The notes: generated from the letters alone by a model not told the origin. Counted from the first letter of the stretch, positions 17,820-28,177 are shown. The stretch is DNA of 64,000 nt from Treponema sp. (GCA_024698325.1 JAILRG010000132.1:1-64000); one strand, 5' to 3'. Translations and numbers: made by a program.

Positions 17820-18440
17820 CTACTTGTTCTTACGGTTTTTCAGTGATTTCAGCACGAACACATTTTCGCGATCGCGCTCCTCAAGCACACTTTCTATATA
17901 CACCTTAGTTTCCCGAGTCTGGGGAATGACCATCTTATCAAGCGCGTTTACCCGGCGCTGCGTTTTTTTAACCTCGTTCGCAAGGCGCCACACAATAGTG
18001 CGGATAGAAGCCATGTCGGTTAAAAGCGCAAGCAGCTTGAAGAACGACACCATAACCTTGTCGCTGTCAGCCGCCGTACCCATAAACGAATAGAATAGCT
18101 GCTGCTTGGGCAGTTCCACTTCGATTGAATCAAACGACATGCCGCCGATAGTTACCGTCTTTTCCTTCATCGTAAAATCGTACTTAACCGCATGTGCTAT
18201 GCGCTCAACCCGGTCACCACCGACAGTCATCAGCATGGACTTAAGCGCAGGATACGCCCTGGCAATGCTCTTGTCTATTTCGCGCTCCAAAAGCTTGACC
18301 CGCTCAACCATGCGCATCAGTTCCATGACAAGGATTTCGCGCTTCTGCTCCAGAAGCTCATAGCCGTCTGCTGCTATCGAAAGCTGTTCCTTTACCGCGA
18401 GAAGATTTGATTTTGTCGGCGCAATATTCAGTTTAGCCAT
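17820..18440 (-). CDS. ntpD: V/A-type ATP synthase subunit D (central stalk)
   Basis: A 206-residue central-stalk subunit D. The N-terminus has the conserved APTKSNLLAVKEQL segment and both ends are long coiled-coil helices, as expected for the rotor shaft. It is the last ATP synthase gene of the operon. The 78 nt between B and D hold no obvious site. Confidence 0.93.
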   Translation of the reverse strand: MAKLNIAPTKSNLLAVKEQLSIAADGYELLEQKREILVMELMRMVERVKLLEREIDKSIARAYPALKSMLMTVGGDRVERIAHAVKYDFTMKEKTVTIGGMSFDSIEVELPKQQLFYSFMGTAADSDKVMVSFFKLLALLTDMASIRTIVWRLANEVKKTQRRVNALDKMVIPQTRETKVYIESVLEERDRENVFVLKSLKNRKNK

Positions 18441-18518
18441 AATTCATAATGCGCGGATTTATGATGCGTACTGCATAATCAGCTTATGCTAATCTGGCAG
18501 CACCCATTCCGCACTGCC

Positions 18519-19898
18519 TCATTCTCCTTTGGGTAAGTACTTCTCGATAAGCTCCGGCTTAATGCGTGTCAAATCGCCGCGCGGAAGCATTGCCAGAAGC
18601 TTCCAGCCAAGGTCCAGCGTCTGCTCAATAGAGCGGTTTTCACGCTCGCCCTGCGTAAAGAACTCACCTTCAAGCGCGTTGCCAAACTTCAAGTACATCT
18701 TGTCTTCGGCGCCAAGTTCCTCTTCACCAATAATGGCAGCAAGATTGCGGATGCCTTTTACCTTAGAGTACGCCGCAAACAGCTGGCTGGAAACAGCGCT
18801 GTGATCTTCGCGCGTCATGCCTTCTCCGATACCGTCTTTCATAAGGCGGCTTAAAGAGGGTAAGCCCGACACCGGCGGATAAATACCTTTCTGACTAAGC
18901 TCGCGGTCAAGAACAATCTGGCCTTCTGTAATATAGCCGGTAAGGTCAGGAATCGGATGCGAGATGTCGTCGTTCGGCATCGTAAGAATCGGAATCTGCG
19001 TAATTGAGCCGGTAGAACCTTTGATTTTTCCCGCACGCTCGTACAGCTCAGCAAGGTCAGAGTAGAGGTATCCCGGATAGCCTTTGCGGCCCGGAACCTC
19101 GCCGCGCGTCGTAGAAATTTCGCGCAAGGCCTCACAGTAGTTTGTCATATCGGTCATGACGACCAGAACGTGCATGTTCTTTTTGAACGCAAGGTATTCA
19201 GCTGCCGTCAGTGCACAGCGTGGCGTAATGATACGCTCGATTGAAGGCGCATCTGCAAGCGACTGGAACATGACGACCTTGCTTAAAACTCCGGATTCCT
19301 CAAATGATTTTACGAAGAACTGCGCCTGGTCATACTTAATGCCCATGCCCGCAAAAACCATGACGAACTGCTCATCCGAGTTTCTGATTTTTGCCTGACG
19401 GATAATCTGTGCGGCAAGCCGGTTGTGCGGGAGACCGTTTCCGCTAAAAATCGGAAGCTTCTGTCCACGAATCAGCGTGTTCATGCCGTCAATCGAAGAA
19501 ATGCCGGTCTGAATAAAGTCACGCGGGTATACGCGGGCAAACGGGTTTATCGGCATACCGTTTACATCAATTTTTTCAGAAGAAACAATCGGCGGAAGCC
19601 CATCTATCGGCTCTCCAAGACCGTTAAAGATGCGGCCGAGCAGGCCTTCGCCCACACGCAGCTCCAGCGGCTGGGAAAGAAATTCCATGCTCGTTTCGTT
19701 AAGGTCAAGGCCGGTCGTGCTTCCGAAAATCTGCACGACAGCGGTATCACTGTTTACGTCGATAACACGTCCGGTCTTTTTTTCTCCGTTTTTGTCGCGG
19801 ACGTATACAGTCTCGTTATAAAACACATTCTGCGGACGGCGCACCACAACAATCGGACCGTCAACGGATGTTAAGCCACGATATTCAATACCTTTCAT
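18519..19898 (-). CDS. ntpB: V/A-type ATP synthase subunit B (regulatory)
   Basis: The 459-residue non-catalytic subunit of the V1/A1 head. It has the family stretches [22 protein letters not shown] and [17 protein letters not shown] and, as expected, lacks a working Walker A loop ([15 protein letters not shown]). It sits 20 nt after subunit A. Confidence 0.96.
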   Translation of the reverse strand: MKGIEYRGLTSVDGPIVVVRRPQNVFYNETVYVRDKNGEKKTGRVIDVNSDTAVVQIFGSTTGLDLNETSMEFLSQPLELRVGEGLLGRIFNGLGEPIDGLPPIVSSEKIDVNGMPINPFARVYPRDFIQTGISSIDGMNTLIRGQKLPIFSGNGLPHNRLAAQIIRQAKIRNSDEQFVMVFAGMGIKYDQAQFFVKSFEESGVLSKVVMFQSLADAPSIERIITPRCALTAAEYLAFKKNMHVLVVMTDMTNYCEALREISTTRGEVPGRKGYPGYLYSDLAELYERAGKIKGSTGSITQIPILTMPNDDISHPIPDLTGYITEGQIVLDRELSQKGIYPPVSGLPSLSRLMKDGIGEGMTREDHSAVSSQLFAAYSKVKGIRNLAAIIGEEELGAEDKMYLKFGNALEGEFFTQGERENRSIEQTLDLGWKLLAMLPRGDLTRIKPELIEKYLPKGE

Positions 19899-19918
19899 AG
19901 TAACACTCCACGCTCCTG

Positions 19919-21679
19919 CTATCTGCGGTACATCCGCTCTAAGGCGCCAAACTGCTCATCAAGATGATTTTCCACATCTTTAATCTGCTCTAATTTGTCG
20001 TTAGGCACTGTGGACTTAATGCGCACAATTTCTTCGCGCACTGGAAGCTCATGCACCTTAAGAAGCGGAGCGCCCAGCTTAATGACAGCAAGAGACCGCT
20101 CGTAGAACTGCATCATAAGGAGCAGAACCTGAATCTGCTTTTCCGGCACGCTGTACACGTCAACCGCGTCGAACGCACTCTGCTGCAAGAAGCCGTTTTT
20201 AATCATGTCAGCGACGGTAAGCACGAGACGCTCGGTGTCGGGAAGCGCATCCGGACCAATAAGGCGCACAATCTGCTGCAAGCGCTGTTCTTTTTTCAGA
20301 AGCTCCAGTGCAGAAAGACGAACCTGTGCCCAGCGGCCGTCAAGTTTATCCCACCATTCGCGGATTTCATCAGCATATTCTGAGTAGCTGTCAATCCAGC
20401 CGATTGCCGGATAGTGGCGCGCATTTGCCAATTCACGGTCGAGCGCCCAGAAACAGCGGATAAAGCGCTTGGTGTGCTGGGTAACCGGCTCCGAAAAGTC
20501 ACCGCCCGGAGGAGAGACCGCACCGATAACGCTGACAGAGCCTTCCTGCCCGTTTAGGCTCGTTACGCGGCCTGCGCGCTCGTAAAACTCGGCAAGGCGT
20601 GTCGGAAGGTATGCCGGGAAGCCTTCTTCTGCAGGCATCTCTTCCATACGGCCGCTAAGCTCGCGCAAAGCCTCTGCCCAGCGGGAAGTTGAGTCAGCCA
20701 TGATTGCGACATGCATTCCCATATCGCGGTAATATTCTGCAAGCGTAATGCCACTGTAAAGCGAAACTTCGCGCGCGGCGACCGGCATGTTCGATGTATT
20801 TGCAATCAGAATCGTTCGCTCCATAAGGGAGCGGCCGGTGCGCGGGTCAATCAATGTCGGGAACTCGGTCAAAACATCGGTCATCTCGTTACCGCGCTCA
20901 CCGCAGCCGATGTAGACAATCAGGTCCGCATCGCACCATTTTGCGATAGCGTGCTGCGTCATCGTCTTACCGGTGCCGAAGCCGCCAGGGATTGCAGCAG
21001 TTCCACCCTTAGAAAGCGGGAAAAACACGTCGATAACACGCTGACCGGTAATCAACGGCTCGCTAACCGTAAGTTTTTTTGCAAACGGACGCGGGCGGCG
21101 AAGCGGCCAGTAGTGACTGAGCTTTATGTCCTCGTCAAGTTCGGTCGTACCAATAACGTCGTCTACCGTGTAGCTTCCGGCGCCTTTCCAGGTTTTAAGC
21201 ACGCGCCCGCGCACTGTCGGCGGCACCATAATCGCATGCCGGATAGAAGCAGTCTCCTGCACGTAGCCCAGCACGATGCCCGGCGCAATCGCCATGCCTT
21301 CTTTTGTGCCGTCAGCAGGTTCAAGCTTCCACTGCTTTGTAACGTCAATCGGTTCAGTACGCTGTCCCGGATGCAGAAATGCACCGGACTGATTAAACAT
21401 CGTCTCAAGCGGGCGCTGAATGCCATCATAAATCGTGCCGACAAGTCCCGGCCCCAGACGAAGGCTAAGAGGCCGCTCGTAAGAAACGACTTCTTCGCCA
21501 ATGTGCATTCCGGTATCATCTTCGTATACCTGAATGGTTGCACTGCCCTTATTCTGGCGGATAATCTCGCCGATAAGCTTTTTATTGCCAACGTCCACAA
21601 CGTCGTACAGACCGCAGCCTTCGAGCCCTTCTGCATAGACAATCGGACCGGAAATGCGGGTAATTTTACCTGTTATCAT
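19919..21679 (-). CDS. ntpA: V/A-type ATP synthase subunit A (catalytic)
   Basis: The 586-residue catalytic subunit. The Walker A motif is [12 protein letters not shown] near residue 233; the catalytic Glu region (ECGERGNEM-type, here [13 protein letters not shown]) and the A-type non-homologous insert are present. Its ATG overlaps the subunit E stop by 4 nt. The enzyme couples ATP to ion transport across the inner membrane; in a fermentative spirochaete it probably works as an ATP-driven pump. Confidence 0.97.
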   Translation of the reverse strand: MITGKITRISGPIVYAEGLEGCGLYDVVDVGNKKLIGEIIRQNKGSATIQVYEDDTGMHIGEEVVSYERPLSLRLGPGLVGTIYDGIQRPLETMFNQSGAFLHPGQRTEPIDVTKQWKLEPADGTKEGMAIAPGIVLGYVQETASIRHAIMVPPTVRGRVLKTWKGAGSYTVDDVIGTTELDEDIKLSHYWPLRRPRPFAKKLTVSEPLITGQRVIDVFFPLSKGGTAAIPGGFGTGKTMTQHAIAKWCDADLIVYIGCGERGNEMTDVLTEFPTLIDPRTGRSLMERTILIANTSNMPVAAREVSLYSGITLAEYYRDMGMHVAIMADSTSRWAEALRELSGRMEEMPAEEGFPAYLPTRLAEFYERAGRVTSLNGQEGSVSVIGAVSPPGGDFSEPVTQHTKRFIRCFWALDRELANARHYPAIGWIDSYSEYADEIREWWDKLDGRWAQVRLSALELLKKEQRLQQIVRLIGPDALPDTERLVLTVADMIKNGFLQQSAFDAVDVYSVPEKQIQVLLLMMQFYERSLAVIKLGAPLLKVHELPVREEIVRIKSTVPNDKLEQIKDVENHLDEQFGALERMYRR

Positions 21680-22314
21680 GCCGGCAACCTCCCGCCGAAC
21701 AATGTAGTCGCAAGTTCTGCGCTGTATGTATCTTTAAGTTCGCTCACCAGCTGATCTGTTGTCAGACGACAGCGCACGGAGCGGTCTTCACTTTCCAAAA
21801 TAATGCCTTCGTGCACATTGTTCAGCAATGCGCACTCCTCGCCGGACAGCTCAAACGAAGTTTCCGTGCAGGAAAGCACAGTCTTTCCGAATGCTTTTTC
21901 CAGCTGTTTTTTTACATCTGCACAGGCAAAGCCGTATACCTTTGCCGTAATGTTTTTTCCTGCCAGCGCTTCTTTTGCAGCCGGCAGTCTGGTAAGCACC
22001 AGCGCCAGACGCTTTTCTTCGCCTAAAGCAGTCAAATAGTCGTTAAGAGAGCCAGCAACCGATTCTGCATAGAAAGACGCTAAGAAACGTTCCTTTTCAA
22101 GAGGAAGCGAAGCGTCCAGATTAGCGGAAAAAGAGGCAAGCTTTTCTTCGTAATACCGTTTTTTTTCGTCTGCAGCCTGCTGCACACGGCCACTAACCCC
22201 GTCAAGCAGCTGCTGACATTCCGCATCCGCATTTGCAAGCAGCTTTTCCGCTTTCTTGCGGGCATCAGCTTCAATCTCTTTATCAAGAATCTCGGTTGAG
22301 CGTAGTTCTTCCAT
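21676..22314 (-). CDS. ntpE: V/A-type ATP synthase subunit E (peripheral stalk)
   Basis: A 212-residue subunit E-like protein with an N-terminal charged coiled coil (residues ~1-80) and a C-terminal globular domain. Sequence similarity to model E subunits is low; the assignment rests on length, architecture and its position between F and A. Confidence 0.75.
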   Translation of the reverse strand: MEELRSTEILDKEIEADARKKAEKLLANADAECQQLLDGVSGRVQQAADEKKRYYEEKLASFSANLDASLPLEKERFLASFYAESVAGSLNDYLTALGEEKRLALVLTRLPAAKEALAGKNITAKVYGFACADVKKQLEKAFGKTVLSCTETSFELSGEECALLNNVHEGIILESEDRSVRCRLTTDQLVSELKDTYSAELATTLFGGRLPA

Positions 22315-22326
22315 TGTTCACACGTC

Positions 22327-22650
22327 CTAGATTTGAATACCGACGGCATCGCGGATTGCGTCAGAAAGCGACCTCTTTCCAGAGAGGTGTCCGTTCAAGC
22401 CCGGTATTTCAACAATAAGCGGATAAGTCGCCTTCTTCTGCCAGACAAGCACTTCTTCATCCAGCAGGGAAGAGACTTCCTCCGTAAGAATAAGCACCTT
22501 TGGGCGTTCAGGCACAGGAACATCGCCCATGCCGGTTACGCGATTAAACGCTTCCAGAGCTTCGCTGCGGTTGGCGGCAATTGCGCCGTCCACACCAACC
22601 AGCTTAAAGCCGAGTACCAGTTCCCGTTCGCCTATAACAAAATATTCCAA
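22327..22650 (-). CDS. ntpF: V/A-type ATP synthase subunit F
   Basis: A 107-residue subunit F that binds the D shaft. It begins MEYFVIGERELVLGFKLVG, and has the family pattern LILTEEVSSLLDEEV and a proline-containing loop (VEIPGLNG). It sits between K and E. Confidence 0.92.
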   Translation of the reverse strand: MEYFVIGERELVLGFKLVGVDGAIAANRSEALEAFNRVTGMGDVPVPERPKVLILTEEVSSLLDEEVLVWQKKATYPLIVEIPGLNGHLSGKRSLSDAIRDAVGIQI

Positions 22651-22666
22651 AGCCGTAAGCCCGCTT

Positions 22667-23029
22667 TTACAGAATGATGATAAGCAGTGCTACCAGGAAG
22701 CCCCACAGACAGATACCTTCTGCAAGACCAACGAACGGAAGCGCCTTACCAGAAAGCTCCGCATTTTCACTCATTGCGCCCATAGCAGCAGCACCGATTT
22801 TACCGACAGCCATACCACCGGCAATACAGGCAAGGCCAACTGCAAGACCTGCAGCGACATACTTGATTGCAGAACCGCTGTCAGCTTCCTGTACGACAGC
22901 CGTGTTTTCAGCAGCAGCTTCTACTGCTACAGGAGCGTCTGATACAGCTTCTCCAGCAGCCTGAGCAGTTAATCCAGCAACTGCAAAGCAAACCAGTGCA
23001 GCTGCAACAGCAAAAATCTTCTTGTTCAT
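22667..23029 (-). CDS. ntpK: V/A-type ATP synthase subunit K (membrane rotor ring)
   Basis: A 120-residue proteolipid. Unusually it starts with what looks like a cleavable signal peptide (MNKKIFAVAAALVCFAVAG...AQA) and an Ala/Glu/Val linker (residues ~26-52) before a two-helix hairpin. The ion-binding Glu is in helix 2 (GLAEGICLWG). Helix 1 (AAGLAVGLACIAGGMAVG) lacks the Gln typical of Na+ rings, which hints at proton coupling, an inference only. It has two transmembrane helices rather than the four of many V-type K subunits. Confidence 0.92.
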   Translation of the reverse strand: MNKKIFAVAAALVCFAVAGLTAQAAGEAVSDAPVAVEAAAENTAVVQEADSGSAIKYVAAGLAVGLACIAGGMAVGKIGAAAMGAMSENAELSGKALPFVGLAEGICLWGFLVALLIIIL

Positions 23030-23044
23030 AGTGTTAACCTCACT

Positions 23045-25036
23045 CTAAGATTTATATTCAAACGCGAACGGTTTGAATTCGCGTCCTGTTTCATTAAAGA
23101 ATTTTGAGAAGAACTCATAGTACTGCAAGCGGATTACCTGAATGGCAACAATCATGCCTTCAAGCACCACTACAATCGCATTTCCCAGAATCAGCACTGC
23201 AAGTCCCCCTGCTCCGCCGACCGTTTCTGTCATCATATTGATGATAAAGCCCAGAACCGCATGAGCAAGCGCAAAGGCACCTACACGCACAAAGCTGATT
23301 GAGCAGGAAAGGTACGTTGATACCAGCTCTATGATTTCTACTATGCCACCGATTATCATGGCACCAACACCGTTTTCAAGTACGGGGCGCTCACCGTCCA
23401 CAAGCCGTTCAAACGGCTCGCCAAAGGCCGCAAAGAAAACCAAAAGCCCGATGATGACCCAGTCAAGCACTGAGGCAGAGTAGCCGGAAAGCACCATGCG
23501 CAGGACAAGCACGACAACATACCAGAAGAACGCTGCGCCGGCAAAGCCAGTTTTTCCGAAAAATGCCTTTCCGAAGCGCTTCCCAGACAGATTGTTCACC
23601 ATGTTGATGACAAGACCTATGGAATTGATGACAAAGCCAATGCCGATTGTTACACCGAAAATGCCGAAGATGGCGCCAATGTAGTTTTTGCTGATAGGAC
23701 TTAAGTTTATGATGGGAGCACGTGACTCGCCAAAAAGGCCTGTTATCCAGTGCGCCACCGGCTCCAGCACGCTTTCTGTCGCAAAGAACTCGCCGGTAAG
23801 CAGACCCATAATCATGCTTGAACAGCCGATAGCCATAAAAATCGGAGCAAACTTATTCCAGCCGCCCACATTGATTACTTTTTTTGCCATTAAAATGCCG
23901 GCAAGCAGGAAGATTAATCCCTGTCCCGCATCTCCAAACATAATGCCGAACAAGAGCGTAAAGAACACGGCCACAAAGGGGGTCGGGTCAACATTGCCGT
24001 ACAGCGGAGAACCATAGCTGAAGATCATGCGCTCAAATGCGCCGACAAGCTTTCCGTGGCGAAGCAACACCGGCACTTTTTCCTGCCCGGAAAGCACGCT
24101 TGGCACTTCCATCGGGTGATAAACGCGGATTGCAGCCCGGCTTTCGGTAAGCTTATCCAAATCCTTCATCATTTCGTGGCTGTCGCGTTCAGGAATCCAG
24201 CCGGTAATGCGATATACAAGGCTTGTAGATTCAAGCCGGTTCTTTACAGCGGAAATCTGTGCAGAAAGCGAGAATGAAGCAAGCAGCGAACGGAGAGAGG
24301 CCGCATGTGTTTCTGCAAAATTATGCCGTTCTTCCTCAATAACAGACAGAGCTTTCTTAGCCGCTTCATCCTGTAACGCAAGGCTTTCAAGCACATCATC
24401 CGGGATGCCCTTAAAGTCCTCAGGAATTTCCAGATTAACAAAGCCAAAGTTTTTAAGTTCAGTATCCAGCGCAAAGCGGCCTTTTTTACTTGAAGCCGCC
24501 ATAATGCGGCTGTGATCGTCACCCAGAGCCACAATAACGGCCCTGCTGCCGATTGTCTGCTTAAGTTCCTCAAAGCAGGCGGGATCTATGCGGCCAATAC
24601 GCAGCGAAAGAAATGAAAGATGTTCCAGTTCCGTATAGGGAACCTTTAAGTTCGCAAAAGCGCGTGCTTCAGAAAGCGCTTCGCTCGTGCGTTTTACCTC
24701 GGCACTCTTAGCCAGCTCACGTTCTTTAAGAGCTTCAATGTCTGAAAGCAGTTTTTGAGCCGTCTCGCGTTCTGACTCGGATGGTGTCTTTGCATTACGC
24801 AAATTCTCTTCTGTAAAATCTTCGCTGTTCAAATACAGGCGCGCAGTTTCCAGAGCGTTAAATACCTCGCCGTCAGGATTCTGCTGCTGATTGCGTTCAA
24901 TACTGGCACTCGTAAAAGGTGCGCTTCCATCCTGAAACTGAAAATTCCCCCGTTTTCCCAGAAATTCAATGACCATATCGATGTCATTTTTGAGAATCAT
25001 CAGTTCTACCAGACGCATAGGTGTCGTTCTTGCCAT
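23045..25036 (-). CDS. ntpI: V/A-type ATP synthase subunit I (a subunit)
   Basis: A 663-residue stator membrane subunit. The first ~330 residues are cytoplasmic with coiled coils. The C-terminal half has about 7-8 transmembrane segments, beginning at TPFVAVFFTLLFGIMFGDAG, and includes the Arg-bearing segment SISFVRVGAFALAHAVLG that faces the rotor. Start and Shine-Dalgarno (AGAGG, 5 nt) abut the subunit C stop. Confidence 0.95.
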   Translation of the reverse strand: MARTTPMRLVELMILKNDIDMVIEFLGKRGNFQFQDGSAPFTSASIERNQQQNPDGEVFNALETARLYLNSEDFTEENLRNAKTPSESERETAQKLLSDIEALKERELAKSAEVKRTSEALSEARAFANLKVPYTELEHLSFLSLRIGRIDPACFEELKQTIGSRAVIVALGDDHSRIMAASSKKGRFALDTELKNFGFVNLEIPEDFKGIPDDVLESLALQDEAAKKALSVIEEERHNFAETHAASLRSLLASFSLSAQISAVKNRLESTSLVYRITGWIPERDSHEMMKDLDKLTESRAAIRVYHPMEVPSVLSGQEKVPVLLRHGKLVGAFERMIFSYGSPLYGNVDPTPFVAVFFTLLFGIMFGDAGQGLIFLLAGILMAKKVINVGGWNKFAPIFMAIGCSSMIMGLLTGEFFATESVLEPVAHWITGLFGESRAPIINLSPISKNYIGAIFGIFGVTIGIGFVINSIGLVINMVNNLSGKRFGKAFFGKTGFAGAAFFWYVVVLVLRMVLSGYSASVLDWVIIGLLVFFAAFGEPFERLVDGERPVLENGVGAMIIGGIVEIIELVSTYLSCSISFVRVGAFALAHAVLGFIINMMTETVGGAGGLAVLILGNAIVVVLEGMIVAIQVIRLQYYEFFSKFFNETGREFKPFAFEYKS

Positions 25037-25038
25037 TT

Positions 25039-26067
25039 CTACCTCTTTTTTTCTATGGGGCTTTCGCCGGCGGCGGCCATAACCTGAGCGGGTTCTGCAT
25101 TCAGGCGCAATCCTTCAGCAACCGTACGGATACAATCAAGCTCATGCAGCTTTATCTTGTACCATGAAACTAGAACCATAGCCGTAAAGGGATGCTTATG
25201 GAATGCATGCAGCGCTTTTGCGTTAAGCATTCTGCGCAGAGAAAGTTCCACATATGACGGATCTAATTCCCAGATAACGCCTTCCTCATGAGGATTCAAG
25301 GCATCTGCATACTTCCAGTCCTTCCAATCTTCCCACGAGTCCGTGTTTTTTTCAAGGATTTTTAATGCAGCACCGGCAAAAACATCACGCCTACCGTCAG
25401 AAGGATTTGCAAACACAAGGCGGCTGGAAATCTCTTCAGGCGAAAGAAAATAAAAGACTTTAAGGCGAAGCGCCCAGATAATATTGTTAAAGGCAATTTC
25501 AGTCTGAATGAGGTCAGCGACAGGCTCGCGCTCATAAGCAGGGAGCTTCTGCACGCTCGCCCACAGCTCATGCACATACTGCGCGTCAAGTTTTGTGTCC
25601 ATCAGCGTCTGTTCAGATGGCTTGGGAACTTTTGTGTACCAGGAAACAGGAGAGCCTTCCGTCATGCGCTCCAAATTCGGCCATGCCTTGTAATTAAGCA
25701 TACTGTAGCTTCCGATATCAGCATAAACCGGCGGGGTACGCTCGTTATAGCAGAGTGCGGCGCCAATTTCCTTCAGATTGTCATAATCAAAGAATCGCAG
25801 CAAGGCAACAAGCACATCATCAGGCTTCGAAAAAGAAGACAGCAGGGAACTGTAGTCGCGGATAAAAGCTTTTTCCGCATTCTGTTCAATAAGACGGGCA
25901 AGTAATGTCTCGGGGAGGGCTGGCATTTCACCAGAAAAGAGAAGCCCCCACAACTCCTCAAGCGACTTAGCCGCAAACAGCTGAGAGGCACGAGGTCCCA
26001 CGAAGGACTTTGCAAGCATACCGCTTGCCTTTGCATAGATGTAAGCCGACGCAGCAGAACGATCCAT
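25039..26067 (-). CDS. ntpC: V/A-type ATP synthase subunit C (d-like)
   Basis: A 342-residue all-helical subunit that caps the rotor ring. The identification uses the YAYIYAKASGML-like N-terminus, the NIIWALRLKVFYFLSPEEI segment and the position between G/H and I. Similarity to well-studied C subunits is modest. Confidence 0.83.
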   Translation of the reverse strand: MDRSAASAYIYAKASGMLAKSFVGPRASQLFAAKSLEELWGLLFSGEMPALPETLLARLIEQNAEKAFIRDYSSLLSSFSKPDDVLVALLRFFDYDNLKEIGAALCYNERTPPVYADIGSYSMLNYKAWPNLERMTEGSPVSWYTKVPKPSEQTLMDTKLDAQYVHELWASVQKLPAYEREPVADLIQTEIAFNNIIWALRLKVFYFLSPEEISSRLVFANPSDGRRDVFAGAALKILEKNTDSWEDWKDWKYADALNPHEEGVIWELDPSYVELSLRRMLNAKALHAFHKHPFTAMVLVSWYKIKLHELDCIRTVAEGLRLNAEPAQVMAAAGESPIEKKR

Positions 26068-26078
26068 AGCGCACCGTC

Positions 26079-26387
26079 CTATGCCTGCAACACCTTGTCG
26101 CAGAACGCATTAAACGCCGGCACTGTTTTTTCCGCACTGGAAATACGGGCCGTATAATCTTCAACGGACTTCTTATATTGTGCAGTAAGAGCAGAAACTT
26201 TCTCGTCATAGTTCTTCTCTTCCGCAGCTACAATTGTTTCAAATTGTTTTCGGAATGACTCATCTGCCTGAAGCCTTGCCTGAGAAAGCCTTTTATCAGC
26301 TTCTTCCTGTGCTTCAGTCAGCAATGTTGCAGCATGGCGTTCAACGTCAATAAGGTGATCAATTACAGAAGCTTCAAGTTCCGCCAT
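26079..26387 (-). CDS. Probable V/A-type ATP synthase subunit G/H (stator coiled coil)
   Basis: A 102-residue, nearly continuous coiled-coil protein (DHLIDVERHAATLLTEAQEE). As first ATP synthase gene of the operon it fits the stator subunit that pairs with E. The Shine-Dalgarno AAAAGGAG precedes the ATG. The assignment is based on size, coiled coil and position. Confidence 0.72.
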   Translation of the reverse strand: MAELEASVIDHLIDVERHAATLLTEAQEEADKRLSQARLQADESFRKQFETIVAAEEKNYDEKVSALTAQYKKSVEDYTARISSAEKTVPAFNAFCDKVLQA

Positions 26388-26399
26388 ACAAAACTCCTT

Positions 26400-26867
26400 T
26401 TATTTTCCGATTGCAGACTCTTCAGAGCGCAGTACGGTATGCACATCCGATGCAGACGTGCACTGCAGTAACCTCTCTACCGTGTCAGGCTTTTCCAAAA
26501 CAGCAGAGAGCGTCTTTAAAATCTGCACATGCTTCCCGGTCTGTCCGGGGGCAGCAAGCAGCATGAATACAATATGAACGGGTTTTTTATCTAATGAATC
26601 AAAGTCGATGCCACTACGGCTGATGCCGATAGCACCGACAGTTTCCTGCAATGAGGGACAGACCGCATGAGGAACAGCGACTGACGGCAAAATCCCCGTC
26701 GTCATTTTCTGTTCCCGTGCAAGCAGCGCAGAAACTGCTTCTTCGCGCACTAACTCCGGGTGTGCTGCATGGAGAACTTCTACAAGCTCTTCAAACAGCT
26801 CATCCTTTTCCGTACTTTCTAATCCGATAACAATCGTCTCTTTCGGAAAAACTCGGTCTAAAACCAT
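26400..26867 (-). CDS. ptsN: PTS IIA-like nitrogen regulatory protein (PtsN/EIIA-Ntr family)
   Basis: A 155-residue IIA (fructose/mannitol-type) domain. The phosphorylated His is in SVAVPHAVCPS, matching the GVAIPH motif, followed by HIVFMLLAAPGQTGKHVQIL. No IIB or IIC partner is nearby, so it is more likely regulatory than a sugar transporter part. It lies between secG and the ATP synthase genes and seems to share their transcript. Confidence 0.87.
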   Translation of the reverse strand: MVLDRVFPKETIVIGLESTEKDELFEELVEVLHAAHPELVREEAVSALLAREQKMTTGILPSVAVPHAVCPSLQETVGAIGISRSGIDFDSLDKKPVHIVFMLLAAPGQTGKHVQILKTLSAVLEKPDTVERLLQCTSASDVHTVLRSEESAIGK

Positions 26868-26876
26868 GAATCCTTC

Positions 26877-27266
26877 TTAGTTTGCTGCAGCTGTTTCCGC
26901 AGCAGGCTCAGCAGACTCCGTTGCAGGAGCCTCAGCATCTTTCCACCAGTCGCCAGCAGCACCAGTCTCAGCCGGCGTCTCTACAGTCTGTTCAAGCTGT
27001 TCTGCAGCTGCAGAAAGACTTGCATCATCAGACGGTTTTTTATTCAGCAGCGCGATAAAGAACGTTGCCACAAAGAACAAAACAGTCAGAACTATAGTTG
27101 TCTTAGTCAACACAGTTGCTGAATGTGCACCAAAGGCTGCAGACTGACCGCCGCCAAGCAGACCGCCCATACCGCCGTTATTCTCATCCTGAACGAGAAC
27201 CAGCAGCACCAGCAGAACGCAGATGATAACAAACGCAACCAACAAAATGACACTAATAGCACCCAT
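26877..27266 (-). CDS. secG: Protein translocase subunit SecG
   Basis: A 129-residue SecG with two transmembrane helices flanking the conserved cytoplasmic loop (VQDENNGGMGGLLGGGQSA). The Ala/Glu-rich tail after residue ~80 is longer than usual. A GGAG Shine-Dalgarno precedes the ATG. It is the first gene after a strong promoter. Confidence 0.93.
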   Translation of the reverse strand: MGAISVILLVAFVIICVLLVLLVLVQDENNGGMGGLLGGGQSAAFGAHSATVLTKTTIVLTVLFFVATFFIALLNKKPSDDASLSAAAEQLEQTVETPAETGAAGDWWKDAEAPATESAEPAAETAAAN

Positions 27267-27308
27267 TTTTATAACTCCAAAAAAAACTTATAATTAGTAA
27301 GTTACCGT

Positions 27309-27337
27309 AGTTTATCGGAAATAGAACGCACAGTCAA
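27309..27337 (-). promoter_or_regulatory. Sigma-70 promoter for secG-ptsN-ATP synthase operon
   Basis: TTGACT (27332-27337) and TAAACT (27309-27314) are spaced by 17 nt, giving a ~36-nt leader with its own Shine-Dalgarno. No terminator is evident between secG and the ATP synthase genes. Confidence 0.75.
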
Positions 27338-27344
27338 GAAAACA

Positions 27345-27382
27345 ATAAAAAATAGCCTGCCCGGGATTATCCCGAACAGGCT
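27345..27382 (-). terminator. Intrinsic terminator after tpiA
   Basis: AGCCTG/CAGGCT outer and CGGGAT/ATCCCG inner stems are followed by ATTTTTT on the minus strand. Confidence 0.85.
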
Positions 27383-27405
27383 GCATATACCATGTATAAG
27401 GCAAC

Positions 27406-28155
27406 TTATGCTTCGCAGATAGCAGTAAAGCTGTCTACTTTGAGTGATGCGCCGCCGATAAGACCGCCGTCAATATCAGGCTGTGCAAGCAATTCTTTTG
27501 CGTTTTCCGGCTTCATTGAGCCGCCGTACTGGATAATCACCTCATCGGCAACAGCTTTTGAGTACAGCTTTGCAATGTAGTCGCGGCAGAACTTGTGGAT
27601 TGCCTGAGCGTCAGCCGGAGTTGCAGTCTTTCCGGTACCGATAGCCCAAACAGGCTCGTATGCAATCGTCACTTTTTTCATCTGCTCAGCAGTTACGCCG
27701 GCGAGACCTGCAGAAAGCTGGAATGCGCAAACCTGCTCAGCTTCACCTGCCTCGCGTTCGCTAAGCAATTCGCCGATACAGAGCACAACCTCAAGGCCGT
27801 CAGCAAGTGCCTTGCGCACTTTTTTATTGATAAGCTCGTCGCTTTCGCCGATTTCGTGACGGCGCTCTGAATGGCCGAGGATTACGCTGGAAACGCCCAC
27901 ATCTTTGAGCATTGCGGTAGAAACCTCACCTGTATGTGCACCGTTGTTCGTATTTGCTACGTCCTGTGCGCCGAGCAGGATATTGCTGCCCTTCACAATC
28001 TGTCCGACTGCGTCAAGGTAGACGTAGGGAACGCCAATCATGAACTTACCGCTCTTTCCTTTGAGCGAAGCAACAAGTCCCTCTGCGAGCTTAACCGCAT
28101 CGGCCTTGCAAGTATTCATCTTCCAGTTACCGGCAATATATTTTGTCCGTGCCAT
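27406..28155 (-). CDS. tpiA: Triosephosphate isomerase
   Basis: A 249-residue glycolytic enzyme interconverting dihydroxyacetone phosphate and glyceraldehyde 3-phosphate. The catalytic residues are in place: Asn and Lys in GNWKMN, His in LGHSERR and Glu in AYEPVWAIGTGKTA. It follows pgk, separated by a hairpin array, and has a GGAG Shine-Dalgarno. Confidence 0.97.
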   Translation of the reverse strand: MARTKYIAGNWKMNTCKADAVKLAEGLVASLKGKSGKFMIGVPYVYLDAVGQIVKGSNILLGAQDVANTNNGAHTGEVSTAMLKDVGVSSVILGHSERRHEIGESDELINKKVRKALADGLEVVLCIGELLSEREAGEAEQVCAFQLSAGLAGVTAEQMKKVTIAYEPVWAIGTGKTATPADAQAIHKFCRDYIAKLYSKAVADEVIIQYGGSMKPENAKELLAQPDIDGGLIGGASLKVDSFTAICEA

Positions 28156-28177
28156 AGTTTCTCCTTATTAAATCAGT

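Noticed and set aside
20711-21754. 347-residue plus-strand open frame opposite ATP synthase subunit A
   Set aside because: It is antisense to a highly conserved gene, shows no domain or ribosome site, and has Arg/His/Cys-rich shadow composition.
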